From Fibrisoma limi BUZ 3 (GTDB lineage: Bacteria > Bacteroidota > Bacteroidia > Cytophagales > Spirosomataceae): a stretch of DNA of 64,000 nt. Made by a program: the position numbers and the translations under genes. The stretch lies in the NCBI RefSeq assembly GCF_000296815.2, contig NZ_CAIT01000006.1:626777-690776 (forward strand). The letters are read 5' to 3'. Of this stretch, positions 34,954 through 43,556 are shown in pieces. Within the stretch, counting starts at the first letter, position 1; every line of letters begins with the position of its first letter. Below the pieces are notes generated by a model. The model was not told the DNA's origin, did no database searches, and saw only the letters and a list, made by a program, of their open reading frames with translations.

Positions 34954-37900
34954 ACGACCCGCACTACGTTGGGTGTATCGGCCAGGTACACCAATCGGCC
35001 CTCCACGTCCGGATAGCCCATGTCGCGGTATAGCCGGGTAAAATACCGAAGCGTTCGGGTATGATCGTCGATGGCGGGTAAACTCTGATACTGTACGAGG
35101 GTCAGGGTGCCGTTGGGCTGATGAACAACCCGGTGGGGAGCGCCATGCAGTTGTTTCTTGCTCAGGATACTACGGTCGGTGTCGATGCGGAGCGACGCGT
35201 CGAATAGTGGGGCCAGTTCCGGATGTGTGATAACCTGTGTTAGTCGTTTCCGAAGCAGATCCCGCTCCGATGCCCGCACAACGCCCTCGCTGACGAGTTG
35301 ACGCAGGGCTTTCTCCACCGATTCCGATCCTTTGATCAGGCTCAGGGCCGCGCAGAGCTTCCGGTCCTGTTCGCGGGTACGCTCGAAGGTTGCCACATCG
35401 AAAACGCGCTCGGCCTGCCGCCGTAGCTGTAAGTCCTGCCCCCTGTGCCCACTGATGATTTCGTCCAGGCTGATTTCGTCCGGCTCTACCTCTGCTTTCT
35501 GTTGGGTAGGGACCTCAAAACACTCGCTAAGTACGTAGCGACTCTGACCTTCGTGCCACGTACAGCCGCAGGTCTGTGCCACCTCGGAATTGTTCAGGAA
35601 CGTATGTAGCCAGTGACTAACCGTATTGAAGGGCCCTTTACTGAAATCTTTGGCTTCTCCAATCACGTACAGCCGATCCGTCGGGCGGGTAAAGGCAACG
35701 TAGAGCAGGTTCATGTTTTCGAGGAACGTCCGGGTCATTTCTTCCTCAAACTGAGCGGCCACCGCAGCCGGCGCTTTCCGAAGGCTGCTCGTTGTAAAGG
35801 CAGGCGCGTGGAGCAGCCGGGCGAGTTGACCGGGGGCATTCTCATGCGCCAGGGCGTCGGTACGGATATCCGACAGATCCAGCCAGATCATGCTGTCGTT
35901 GTTCGGTACCACCTGCCAGTTGGCAAATGGAATGATCACGACCGGGTATTCAAGGCCCTTTGCTTTGTGGATGGTCTGGATGCTGACGGCCTGACGCGAC
36001 TCGCCTTCCCCAACCGACACTTTGGCCTGAACCGTTTCCCAGTATAGCAGAAAATCACTCAGATGCCCACTCTGCTTCTGGTTGAAGGTCAGCACTTCGT
36101 CGAGGAAGCGGAACAGGAACGGGTTATGCTCCGTCCGCTCAAACAACCGGAACTGGGCCGTCAGGCGCTCGGCGAGTTCGTACGGATTGAGCTGGCCCAG
36201 TGCATAGGGATCGAGCGGGAAACCCTGCGCGGCCAGGTAGTCGTACAGGACCGAAACATCCTCGTTATTGGCGATGGCACGTAGCTCTTCTGTCAGCTTA
36301 TCGTCGGGAAAGATACCCCTGATTACGCGGTGAAACAGATAAAGCAGTTCATAGCGCAGCAGTTGCTGATCCGGACGTTGCAGGAGCCGCATGAGCGTGA
36401 CGAGCCATTTAACCGGGTCCGAAAACTCCAGCGACAGCGAATCGGCCGAAACCAGCGGTATCCGGCGGGCGTTCAGTTCGTTGGCCAGGGCTTTGGCGTG
36501 GGCTTTCTTGCGCGTCAGGATCGCAATGTCACCGTACTGATAACCGTCGGCCAGAGCCCGGTTCAGGTATTCCATTGTGCGGTCGAGCATGGCCGTGGTC
36601 AGGTCCAGCCCTTCGTCCTCGTTTTTGGCCACAAAATCGATCTGCACGTGCCCCAGTGCCCGGGCTTTGGGCGAGGGTTGCTGGTGGAATTCCCGCGCCG
36701 GATCGAATACGTCCGCAATTTTAGGGTGATCGGTTTCGTACCGGCGGGCCGTGAACTCAAAAAATTCATTGTTGAACTTGACAATCGGCTGGGCACTTCG
36801 CCAGTTTGTACCGAGCACCTCGCTGTTCAGATGGTCGGCAATCATATCGATACGGTCGGCGGTCCAGGAGTTGGGGTTATGGGCCTGTTTAAGCCCATCC
36901 AGATTCTTGCGGTGCAGCGCTACGATCTGGTCCATGTCGCCCCCCCGGAAGCGGTAAATTGCCTGCTTGCCATCGCCCACGGCCAGGTTAAAATGCCCAG
37001 CGCCCAGGGCGTTTTCGATTAGGGGCATCAGGTTGGCGAATTGCAGCCGCGACGTATCCTGAAACTCGTCGATCAGGATGTGGTTGAACTTGGTGCCGAG
37101 TCGCTCGTACAGAAACGGCACGGGCTCCGTCGCGACAATCGACAGGATCTTTTTGTTGAATTCGGAAATGTGAACCCGTCCGTCCTTGCGCAGCAGTTCA
37201 TCAAATTCTAGGCGCATCTGTTTCAGCAGCGCGAGTTTCTGGAGGTGGGGCAACAAGCAATCGAACAGTGCAACCTGCGCTTGTCGCTCCTCCCGAATGG
37301 CTTCGATCTGGTGAAAGCAGTGACACAACTGATCGGCAATCGCATCGATGGCTGCCTGAGTGCTAAGGGGAGCCTTTTTGGTATACCAGTCACCATCGGC
37401 AACGGCTTTCTGGTGATACGAATTGGTCGGGCGATGGGCGTCACCTTCGGCAATGGCCCGAAAGTAAGCACCAATGCCTTTGCTGGTCTGGGCAAAATCG
37501 CCTTCACTCAGACCCGAGTCCGTAATCAAGGTCCAGGCTTTCTGACCAACGGCGACAATATCAATCTCAAATTGCTCTTTATGACTCAGCAACTGGGTCC
37601 GGATGGCCCGTACAGCGCTGGGCGATAGCTCCTGGGCGGCATTAACTGCTTCGTAGAACTGATCGGAGGTCAGGTTGCGGCCAAATTCGCGGAGCAGTTC
37701 GGGGAGTTGATTCCAGCTTTTGCCCTCGGTGGCCGTGTGTGTATAATATTCGCTCAGGATGGTCGTGATTTCGTCCATCTCATCCGTGCCGGCTTTTTCG
37801 ATCAGGTTGTCGATAGCCAGTTCAAGCACCTCGTCCGTATCCATTTCCACTTCAAACGAATACGGAAAACCCAACTCATCAGTGAAGGCCATCACCACCC

Positions 37901-38270
37901 GCTGCGTGAACGAGTCGATGGTTGTGACGGAGAAATCGGAGTAGCGGTGGAGGATGGTTCGAAAAACATCACCGGCTTTTTTTCGCAGCTCGTTTTTCGC
38001 TATGGTAAATGCGTCGGTGCCGGGTGTAAAGCCGCGAAGCTCCTGTACCAGATCGTCCAGCAAGGGCAATTCCTTACCCCCGGCGATGTCCTGCAACCGC
38101 TCCAGAATCCGGTTTTTCATCTCGTTTGCGGCCGCGTTGGTAAACGTAATCGCCAGAATATGCCGGAAATAATCGTCGCGCTGCCCGGGGCGGAGTGCCA
38201 GTTTCAGGTACTCTTTCGTCAGGGTGTAGGTCTTGCCCGAACCGGCGGAGGAGCTATAGATTTTAAACAT
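34950..38270 (-). CDS. UvrD/AddA-like superfamily 1 helicase (RecB-like)
   Basis: Large DNA helicase of 1106 residues. Walker A is SAGSGKT (8-14), motif Ia lies in LAITFTNAAANEMKNRI, motif II in HILIDEFQDTSRLQF, motif III in GDGKQAIYRFRGGD and motifs V/VI in VSIQTIHKAKGLEYPVV and LYVAFTRPTDRLYV. The arrangement matches AddA and RecB, which unwind broken DNA ends for recombination. I do not see a clear C-terminal nuclease motif, so the nuclease may be in a partner (AddB-like) that is not in the window. It overlaps the PAP2 gene downstream by 4 nt. Confidence 0.88.
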   Translation of the reverse strand: MFKIYSSSAGSGKTYTLTKEYLKLALRPGQRDDYFRHILAITFTNAAANEMKNRILERLQDIAGGKELPLLDDLVQELRGFTPGTDAFTIAKNELRKKAGDVFRTILHRYSDFSVTTIDSFTQRVVMAFTDELGFPYSFEVEMDTDEVLELAIDNLIEKAGTDEMDEITTILSEYYTHTATEGKSWNQLPELLREFGRNLTSDQFYEAVNAAQELSPSAVRAIRTQLLSHKEQFEIDIVAVGQKAWTLITDSGLSEGDFAQTSKGIGAYFRAIAEGDAHRPTNSYHQKAVADGDWYTKKAPLSTQAAIDAIADQLCHCFHQIEAIREERQAQVALFDCLLPHLQKLALLKQMRLEFDELLRKDGRVHISEFNKKILSIVATEPVPFLYERLGTKFNHILIDEFQDTSRLQFANLMPLIENALGAGHFNLAVGDGKQAIYRFRGGDMDQIVALHRKNLDGLKQAHNPNSWTADRIDMIADHLNSEVLGTNWRSAQPIVKFNNEFFEFTARRYETDHPKIADVFDPAREFHQQPSPKARALGHVQIDFVAKNEDEGLDLTTAMLDRTMEYLNRALADGYQYGDIAILTRKKAHAKALANELNARRIPLVSADSLSLEFSDPVKWLVTLMRLLQRPDQQLLRYELLYLFHRVIRGIFPDDKLTEELRAIANNEDVSVLYDYLAAQGFPLDPYALGQLNPYELAERLTAQFRLFERTEHNPFLFRFLDEVLTFNQKQSGHLSDFLLYWETVQAKVSVGEGESRQAVSIQTIHKAKGLEYPVVIIPFANWQVVPNNDSMIWLDLSDIRTDALAHENAPGQLARLLHAPAFTTSSLRKAPAAVAAQFEEEMTRTFLENMNLLYVAFTRPTDRLYVIGEAKDFSKGPFNTVSHWLHTFLNNSEVAQTCGCTWHEGQSRYVLSECFEVPTQQKAEVEPDEISLDEIISGHRGQDLQLRRQAERVFDVATFERTREQDRKLCAALSLIKGSESVEKALRQLVSEGVVRASERDLLRKRLTQVITHPELAPLFDASLRIDTDRSILSKKQLHGAPHRVVHQPNGTLTLVQYQSLPAIDDHTRTLRYFTRLYRDMGYPDVEGRLVYLADTPNVVRVV

Positions 38271-38396
38271 GTGCGAGGAACGTTGCCACCTGCGAATGGC
38301 TAAAATACGGCTAAATCCGGCAAATTGACAAGTTGTGCAATCAACTGGGACGATATTGTGTTATACAATCATTTAAAATAATTACTGAACCACCAC

Positions 38397-39563
38397 TTGA
38401 CTACGCTTTTCCACATCGGCCAGGCTTCCTGTTCTGCCTTGCTGTTCTTACTGCTCCTTTCCACCGAGAAGGTGAAAGCCCAGTCGCGGTTTGGGCCGTG
38501 GCGCTGGGTGCAGACCATGGCGGGGAAGGTGATCAACGATACGGCATCACCGGATAAACCCCGTTTTCTGGTGTATCCGACCCTGAGTTACGCTCCCGAA
38601 ACCAGTATTGAAGTGGGCGTATCGGCACTGTACCTGTACCACGCCAAGAACGATTATCAACGAAACCGACTCAGCGAAGCACAGGCGTTTGGGTTCGTGA
38701 CACTGATGGGGCAGTATGGCCTGAATATCGACCATAACCTGTATACCGACAAGGACAAGTGGTATTTTCTGGGCCGGGCGCGGTTCCAGCAGTTTCCGCT
38801 GCTGTACTACGGCATTGGTCCCGACGTTGTCAGGCGGGAGCCTGCTACGGTCGAAGCGGGAACCATCCAGATTCGCGAACGGGCACTACACCGAATTGTT
38901 CCAAACCTGTTTGGGGGCGTAGAAGTAGACTTTCAGCGGTTGAGCAACGTCCGGTTCCGCCAGCCCGAAAGCCAGCCCTATGCCATTCCAACCGGTGGCC
39001 GGGGATCGGCGAACCTCGGCCTTGGGCTGGGGCTTGTCTACGACAGTCGTCATAACGCCCTGAATGCCCGAAAAGGAGCCTTCGCTGAGCTAGCCTACCT
39101 GCGCTATCACCGAGCCCTGGGTAGTACGCTGACATTCGGGACGCTTACTGCCGATGCCCGGCTGTATAAAACCATCAGTAAAACACAGGTGCTGGCCTGG
39201 CAGGCCCTAGGTATGTTTCAGAACGGAAGCGTTCCGTTTAACCAACTGGCCCTGATGGGTGGGGAGATGATGATGCGGGGCTATTATGCTGGCCGGTATC
39301 GGGATAAAACCTACGTAGCGACGCAATTGGAATACAGACTACTGCCGTTTCCGTTCAGCAAGCGATTGGGCGCGGCCGCCTTCGTTGCCGCGGGAGCGGT
39401 CGCCAATCGGCCGCGTGAGCTACAATTTCAATACATCCGTCCTAGCGGTGGGGTAGGGCTACGCTATTTCCTGTACCCCAAGAAAGACGTATTCCTCCGC
39501 TTCGACGTAGGCTTCACCCGCGAAGGCACCGGCTTCTACATCTTCACCGGGGAGTCTTTTTGA
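38397..39563 (+). CDS. BamA/TamA family outer membrane protein
   Basis: Predicted outer membrane barrel of 388 residues from the Omp85 surface-antigen group. There are no POTRA domains; the barrel begins near PRFLVYPTLSYAPETSIEVG. Landmarks are LGLVYDSRHNALNARKGAF, MGGEMMMRGYYAGRYRDK (the VRGF-like loop) and the end RFDVGFTREGTGFYIFTGESF. The best start is TTG at 38397, which supplies the signal peptide (LFHIGQASCSALLFLLLLS to KAQS); the next ATG lies inside the mature part. Its stop is followed directly by repeat copy 4. Function is unclear; short barrels of this type are not core BamA. Confidence 0.8.
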   Translation: MTTLFHIGQASCSALLFLLLLSTEKVKAQSRFGPWRWVQTMAGKVINDTASPDKPRFLVYPTLSYAPETSIEVGVSALYLYHAKNDYQRNRLSEAQAFGFVTLMGQYGLNIDHNLYTDKDKWYFLGRARFQQFPLLYYGIGPDVVRREPATVEAGTIQIRERALHRIVPNLFGGVEVDFQRLSNVRFRQPESQPYAIPTGGRGSANLGLGLGLVYDSRHNALNARKGAFAELAYLRYHRALGSTLTFGTLTADARLYKTISKTQVLAWQALGMFQNGSVPFNQLALMGGEMMMRGYYAGRYRDKTYVATQLEYRLLPFPFSKRLGAAAFVAAGAVANRPRELQFQYIRPSGGVGLRYFLYPKKDVFLRFDVGFTREGTGFYIFTGESF

Positions 39564-39817
39564 CGGGAGGAAGGGGAAGAAAGGGAGGAGAGGAGGAAAG
39601 GAAATTCTTTCGGTTCAGTTCAGAACTTCGGGAAAGGCCTTAGGTCTGACGGTACGTCTGACCGTCTGAGTCGAGCTTTGCTAAGCGGTCAGACGTGCCG
39701 CCAGACCGAGATTTTTGAGATTGTGGTTTTCCACACGGTCAGACGGTACGTTTGACCCGAGCGAGGGGAAAGGCTACCCCTTCCTCCCCCTTCTCCCTTC
39801 CGTCCCCTTCTTCCTCG
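39564..39817. repeat. Purine/pyrimidine inverted repeat, copy 4, with nested palindromes
   Basis: The purine arm (39565-39603) begins directly after the BamA-like stop codon. The pyrimidine arm (39777-39817) ends at the stop of the convergent gene. In the other copies the arms are close together; here about 170 bp separate them, and this stretch contains three 21-bp palindromes listed separately. It looks as if a second repeat family has entered the loop of the first. Confidence 0.78.
39643..39757. repeat. Three copies of a 21-bp palindrome GGTCwGACG...
   Basis: Copies lie at 39643-39663 (GGTCTGACGGTACGTCTGAC plus C), 39687-39707 and 39737-39757 (GGTCAGACGGTACGTTTGAC plus C). The shared pattern is GGTCwGACGnnnCGyywGACC, a near-perfect inverted repeat. 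Centres are 44 and 50 bp apart. They could be sites for a dimeric protein, or REP-like extragenic palindromes. Confidence 0.75.
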
Positions 39818-40354
39818 CTAAAAATTATACCGCAGGCCCAGTCCTGATTGCAGGTTCAGGAAGAACGGGGCCGGCAGTACTTCAACGTAGAGGCCAGTTT
39901 CCAGAAAAAAGGAATAGGGCTTGCTGGCCGGGAAGATTTCCAGACCCGCTACGCCCGAACCGCCCAGCGAAATCGTGCTTTCAAACTCGTTCACGTAGGC
40001 CAGCCGGTCGGGGTAATAGCGCCGGGAACCGATCTGTCCGCCAAAGCCGTAGTAGCCCCGGAACGTCTGGCTCGACCCGAACGACGTATGCCAGAGAAAG
40101 TGGCCCTGCACGGCCAGTCCCACACTTTTGTATCGACCAGACCGGTAAGCCCGGTTGTTGCCGTACAGACCGCCGTACGTGCCGATGTTCAGGTCGAACG
40201 CATGGTTCTCGCCAAAATATTTCCGGACGTTCACGCCCGACGGTTCGCCGATGCGGAAACCGACCGACCAGTTGTTGTATTGAGCCTGGGCGTGGTGGGC
40301 AGCGCCGAGCCAGCCCACTAACATCAGTAGCAGAAACAGCAAACGTTTTTTCAT
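39818..40354 (-). CDS. Small outer membrane beta-barrel protein
   Basis: Exported protein of 178 residues with signal peptide MKKRLLFLLLMLVGWLGA ending near AQAQ. The rest alternates strand-like segments (WSVGFRIGEPSGVNVRKYF, AFDLNIGTYGGLYG, SGLGLRYNF) and ends in an aromatic residue, as small outer membrane barrels do. I recognise no specific family. It lies downstream of hisC with 52 bp between them; whether it belongs to that transcript is unclear. Confidence 0.68.
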   Translation of the reverse strand: MKKRLLFLLLMLVGWLGAAHHAQAQYNNWSVGFRIGEPSGVNVRKYFGENHAFDLNIGTYGGLYGNNRAYRSGRYKSVGLAVQGHFLWHTSFGSSQTFRGYYGFGGQIGSRRYYPDRLAYVNEFESTISLGGSGVAGLEIFPASKPYSFFLETGLYVEVLPAPFFLNLQSGLGLRYNF

Positions 40355-40406
40355 AGCCTGATAGGGTACAAGTTCATTTTACGCTAAAACCGAAGCCTGC
40401 CGATGC

Positions 40407-41549
40407 TCAGGCGTTCGACACGGGTTCCGGATGGGTAACGGTGCCGGTGTGCGCCGACGTGTCCGGTAGGGTGGGGCCGTCGTACTGACGCAGCTCGGTC
40501 AGCAACCGCTCGTTCTCATCCGACGTACCTACGGTTATGCGTAAACATCCTTCGCACAGCTTCACTTTCGACCGATCCCGAACGATCACCTGCCGGTTGA
40601 TCAGGTACTCGAACACCGCCTTGGCATCCATGAAGCGCACCAGCAGGAAATTGACGTCCGACGGATAAATGTGCTGCACAATGGGCAAAGAAAGCAGTTT
40701 TTCGGCTAAAACCTGCCGGTCGGCCAGAATCTGAGCGACCATCTCATTTTTTTCGCGTTCGTGGCCCAGGGCTTCCAGCGCCAGTGCCTGGGTCGGGGCC
40801 GAGATGTTATACGGCGGCTTTATTTTATTCAATACCCGAATCAGCTCTTCGGAGGCAAAGCACATTCCCAGCCGAAGGGCCGCGAGTCCCCAGGCTTTCG
40901 AAAAGGTTTGCAGCACGACCAGATTCGGGTAGTTGTCCAGCTCACCCGTCCATGAAGTAGTTTCGGCAAAATCGATGTACGCTTCGTCAACGACTACCAG
41001 CGAATGATCGGCGGCTTTCAGAATCGTTCGGATGGACTCAGGATCGATCAGGTTGCCGGTCGGGTTGTTGGGCGAGCAAATCCAGATGATCTTGGTCGTG
41101 TCGGTAACGGCTGCCACTACTGCGTCAGTATCAGGCTGGAAGTCCGGCGTCAACGGGATTTTAACAAGCTCAACATCATTAATAGTGGCCGAGACTTCAT
41201 ACATACCATAGGTTGGCGGCATGATGATGATATTATCTGTCGAAGCGTCGGACCGCCCCGGCCGACACGTAGCGCGGATAAGCAGGTCGATGGGTTCGTC
41301 GGAGCCGTTACCCAGGAAAATCTGCTCCGGCCGCACACCTTTGATAGGAGCCAGCCGTTCTTTGATTGCCGATTGGTACGGGTCCGGGTAGCGGTTGTAC
41401 TGGCCCGAGTCCGTTGTTGAACCGAGGGCATTTTCGTTCGCGTCCAGGAACACGCCTTCTTTGCCGGTGTACTCGTCGCGGGCGGAAGAGTAGGGCGTAA
41501 GCGTCAGGATGTGCGGACGGAGGAGGGATTGTAGCGAAAAAGAACTCAT
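40407..41549 (-). CDS. hisC: Histidinol-phosphate aminotransferase
   Basis: PLP enzyme that makes histidinol phosphate from imidazole-acetol phosphate and glutamate. It has 380 residues. NALGSTTDSGQYNRYPDP and QIFLGNGSDEPIDLL are typical of HisC, as is CSPNNPTGNLI; the PLP lysine is in TFSKAWGLAALRLG. Its ATG shares one base with the stop codon of the RES toxin gene (TGATG), so hisC is translated from the toxin-antitoxin message and is separated from hisD by four non-his genes. Confidence 0.95.
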   Translation of the reverse strand: MSSFSLQSLLRPHILTLTPYSSARDEYTGKEGVFLDANENALGSTTDSGQYNRYPDPYQSAIKERLAPIKGVRPEQIFLGNGSDEPIDLLIRATCRPGRSDASTDNIIIMPPTYGMYEVSATINDVELVKIPLTPDFQPDTDAVVAAVTDTTKIIWICSPNNPTGNLIDPESIRTILKAADHSLVVVDEAYIDFAETTSWTGELDNYPNLVVLQTFSKAWGLAALRLGMCFASEELIRVLNKIKPPYNISAPTQALALEALGHEREKNEMVAQILADRQVLAEKLLSLPIVQHIYPSDVNFLLVRFMDAKAVFEYLINRQVIVRDRSKVKLCEGCLRITVGTSDENERLLTELRQYDGPTLPDTSAHTGTVTHPEPVSNA

Positions 41550-42007
41550 CAGCGTTTTTGAAAAAATCGTTCATCAAACTCAATAGGTTCGATGTCAATA
41601 AGTTTGATGTCGTTAAATGCCATGTGAGCTGGATTCAACAGATAATTGTACTCGGCTTTGACCAAAACGGAAGGCACACGAAGAACTAATGATTCCTGAG
41701 CGGTAAGCCATTGGGTGCCTACTTCCTTTGTATACATTTCCTGAACACGCCAGTCGTTGGGAAGCTCACGATCACTAAACTGACGCATAATCACCGTGTC
41801 AGGTACGTAAATCACCATTACACAATGGTCATCGAGAAACTGACTTTTCTCTAAATGAACAATTGTTTCGAGCATTGCCAATGAACGGCTGCTTGCCGTG
41901 TATAGCATGGCATGTTGTTTATGGTTCCAACGGGCTCCGTATTTGTAAGCCCCCATTCCTGACAGGTCGTTCTGGTAAGTTCGGCGGGTCAATCGAAACA
42001 ACTCCAT
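41549..42007 (-). CDS. RES domain toxin (NAD-degrading family)
   Basis: A 152-residue RES protein. The family motif is spread over FRLTRRTY, YKYGARWNHKQHAMLYTASSR (RWN and YTA blocks) and LAMLETIVHL. Characterised RES toxins break down NAD+ by phosphorolysis and stop growth. The antitoxin gene ends at the first base of this gene (TGATG), as usual for Xre-RES pairs. The downstream TGATG overlap with hisC ties the toxin to an essential-type biosynthetic gene. The enzyme reaction is inferred from the family. Confidence 0.9.
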   Translation of the reverse strand: MELFRLTRRTYQNDLSGMGAYKYGARWNHKQHAMLYTASSRSLAMLETIVHLEKSQFLDDHCVMVIYVPDTVIMRQFSDRELPNDWRVQEMYTKEVGTQWLTAQESLVLRVPSVLVKAEYNYLLNPAHMAFNDIKLIDIEPIEFDERFFQKR

Positions 42008-42435
42008 CAGGCAAAAATGCCGTGCTCAATTCGGCCAATTTCGTCTCGAATGATACCAATACCTTTGTGGGTTTTTAGAAAACTAATGGGTTGTTGACGG
42101 CCCAAAGAAAGAATGGGGCTGTGTAGCCAGTCCCGGAATCGCCCTTTCCCGAATACCTCTTCGCCATATTCGAAGAGTTCAGCCAGCGCTACCAGTCGAT
42201 CCGATAAAACATCGTTCAATCGATCTGCTTCATGATACCGTTGCAGGTTACGAACGGTTACCGGTAAGTAGTCGATCAACTCCTTGGATTCAATGCCCAG
42301 CGAGTCAGCCAAATAGCGAATGGTAGCTTTGGGAATCCCCTGCTCAATGAGTTGCATCAACTCTGCGTCATTCTGTACGGATCGGCCGAGTATCTTACTA
42401 CCTCCCAGCCGGTTGGCAATGGCAGCTACTGTCAT
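42007..42435 (-). CDS. Xre/MbcA/ParS-type antitoxin
   Basis: A 142-residue antitoxin. The N-terminal half is helical with an Xre-like region (KATIRYLADSLGIESKELIDYLP), and the C-terminal half carries the DUF2384 toxin-binding domain (VALAELFEYGEEVFGKGRFRDWL, PISFLKTHKGIGIIRDEIGRIEHG). In such pairs the antitoxin covers the NAD pocket of the toxin and represses the operon. A TATATTTG promoter box lies 20 nt upstream, so the pair can be transcribed independently of hisG. Confidence 0.9.
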   Translation of the reverse strand: MTVAAIANRLGGSKILGRSVQNDAELMQLIEQGIPKATIRYLADSLGIESKELIDYLPVTVRNLQRYHEADRLNDVLSDRLVALAELFEYGEEVFGKGRFRDWLHSPILSLGRQQPISFLKTHKGIGIIRDEIGRIEHGIFA

Positions 42436-42454
42436 GGCTCTGGAAATTTTTCGT

Positions 42455-42486
42455 CAAATATAGCGACATTTTTCGTTTGTATAAAG
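42455..42486 (-). promoter_or_regulatory. Putative promoter of the Xre-RES module
   Basis: On the minus strand TATATTTG (42455-42462) matches TAnnTTTG exactly. Twenty nt upstream stands CTTT, an imperfect -33 box. The start codon of the antitoxin follows after about 20 nt. The promoter would also drive hisC. Confidence 0.45.
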
Positions 42487-42504
42487 TTCCGCGGGCTCCG
42501 CTTG

Positions 42505-43038
42505 TTACAGGAAACTCTGCATCACCACCATGCCCCGGACTTCCTCCTTCATGACGTCGAACGTCAACCGTTCGGTGCCGCAGACCACAAAATCCATCTT
42601 CTCGTAAAACGCAATAGCGTCGTGGCTCGTATCCATCGCTTTAAGCCAGATCAACTCTTTACCCAATTGCCGGGCGTAATCAATCACAAAAGTCAGTACG
42701 GCCTTACCGATGCCCTGCCCCGTTACGTTCTTGATCAGGTAGATACGTTCAAGCTCCAGGGCGTTAGCGGTTTCCTGACCTTTCAGCGGCTGGTCGACAT
42801 TCAGTTTGAAAAAGCCAACCGCCTGACGATCCTGCCGGACAAGGTAGATGCGGGCGTTCGAATCGGCCAGTTCGCGTTGCAGTACGGCCGGACTAAAGCA
42901 GCGCTCCATGTACCAGGCTCCCGCGTCGTGCCACAGATGCAGGTAATGATCGGCGTAAGCGCGTTGAGCTATGTCGGCCAGCAGCGTAGCATCATCCGGT
43001 GAAAGCAGGTCAAATCTCAGAGTAGTATCGGTTATCAT
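42505..43038 (-). CDS. GNAT family N-acetyltransferase
   Basis: A 177-residue acetyltransferase. The acetyl-CoA site is in LERIYLIKNVTGQGIGKAVLTFV (QGIGKA being the Q/RxxGxG/A motif), and the C-terminal part ends IAFYEKMDFVVCGTERL, typical of the fold. It may acetylate an amino acid, peptide or small molecule; nothing in the sequence decides. It starts 5 nt after the stop of the deformylase gene and therefore belongs to the hisG-hisD transcript. Its neighbour, a deformylase, also acts on N-termini, but a joint role is only a guess. Confidence 0.87.
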   Translation of the reverse strand: MITDTTLRFDLLSPDDATLLADIAQRAYADHYLHLWHDAGAWYMERCFSPAVLQRELADSNARIYLVRQDRQAVGFFKLNVDQPLKGQETANALELERIYLIKNVTGQGIGKAVLTFVIDYARQLGKELIWLKAMDTSHDAIAFYEKMDFVVCGTERLTFDVMKEEVRGMVVMQSFL

Positions 43039-43043
43039 ATCAG

Positions 43044-43556
43044 TCAGACGGGCGTTGGTCGCCAGCGGAATGCTTGTGCATCAACGGCCCGCATCGTACA
43101 GAGTACCCCGTTGAGGTGGTCGTACTCGTGCTGAATCAGTTCAGACAGGCTCCAGTCGGTCACAGCCCAGGTGTGTTCCTGCCAGTGCTCGTCCCGGTAC
43201 CGTAACGTCAGGCTGCGATGTCGCCTGACGCGTACCAGCAGGTTCGGAAAGCTCATGCAGTCGTCCCAAAGTTCGTCCATGTCGTCGCTGGCCTGCACAA
43301 TCTCCGGATTGATGATGACTTGCGGCCCAGCGTGGCCCGGACCAGGAACATTGAGATAAAACAGCCGTTTCATGATGCCGAGCTGCGGAGCCGCAATGCC
43401 GCGACCAAACTGGTACGTCGCGCGAATTTCCTCCATTACGTTGTGAAGGTCGGCCACCCAGCCCGCTACAAGCGGCAGTTCCTCCCGGCGGACGGGCTCG
43501 CAGGTTTCATACAGGCGCGGATCGCCGAGGAGCAGCAGGTCAGCGAGGTGTTTCAT
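43044..43556 (-). CDS. Peptide deformylase-like protein with altered motif 2
   Basis: A 170-residue protein of the deformylase family, which removes the formyl group from new proteins. Motif 1 is GRGIAAPQ (family GxGxAAPQ) and motif 3 is QHEYDH (HExDH), so two His ligands and the catalytic Glu are there. Motif 2 reads DDCMS where EGCLS is usual; the Cys ligand is kept but the flanking residues differ. This suggests an accessory (type III-like) deformylase, not the main one. It overlaps the 3' end of hisD by 17 nt, which indicates coupled translation within the his operon. Confidence 0.83.
   Translation of the reverse strand: MKHLADLLLLGDPRLYETCEPVRREELPLVAGWVADLHNVMEEIRATYQFGRGIAAPQLGIMKRLFYLNVPGPGHAGPQVIINPEIVQASDDMDELWDDCMSFPNLLVRVRRHRSLTLRYRDEHWQEHTWAVTDWSLSELIQHEYDHLNGVLCTMRAVDAQAFRWRPTPV

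Noticed and set aside
39715-40356. Plus-strand frame of 213 codons rich in Arg, Ser and Thr
   Set aside because: It is antisense to the small outer membrane barrel, which has a proper signal peptide and aromatic end.
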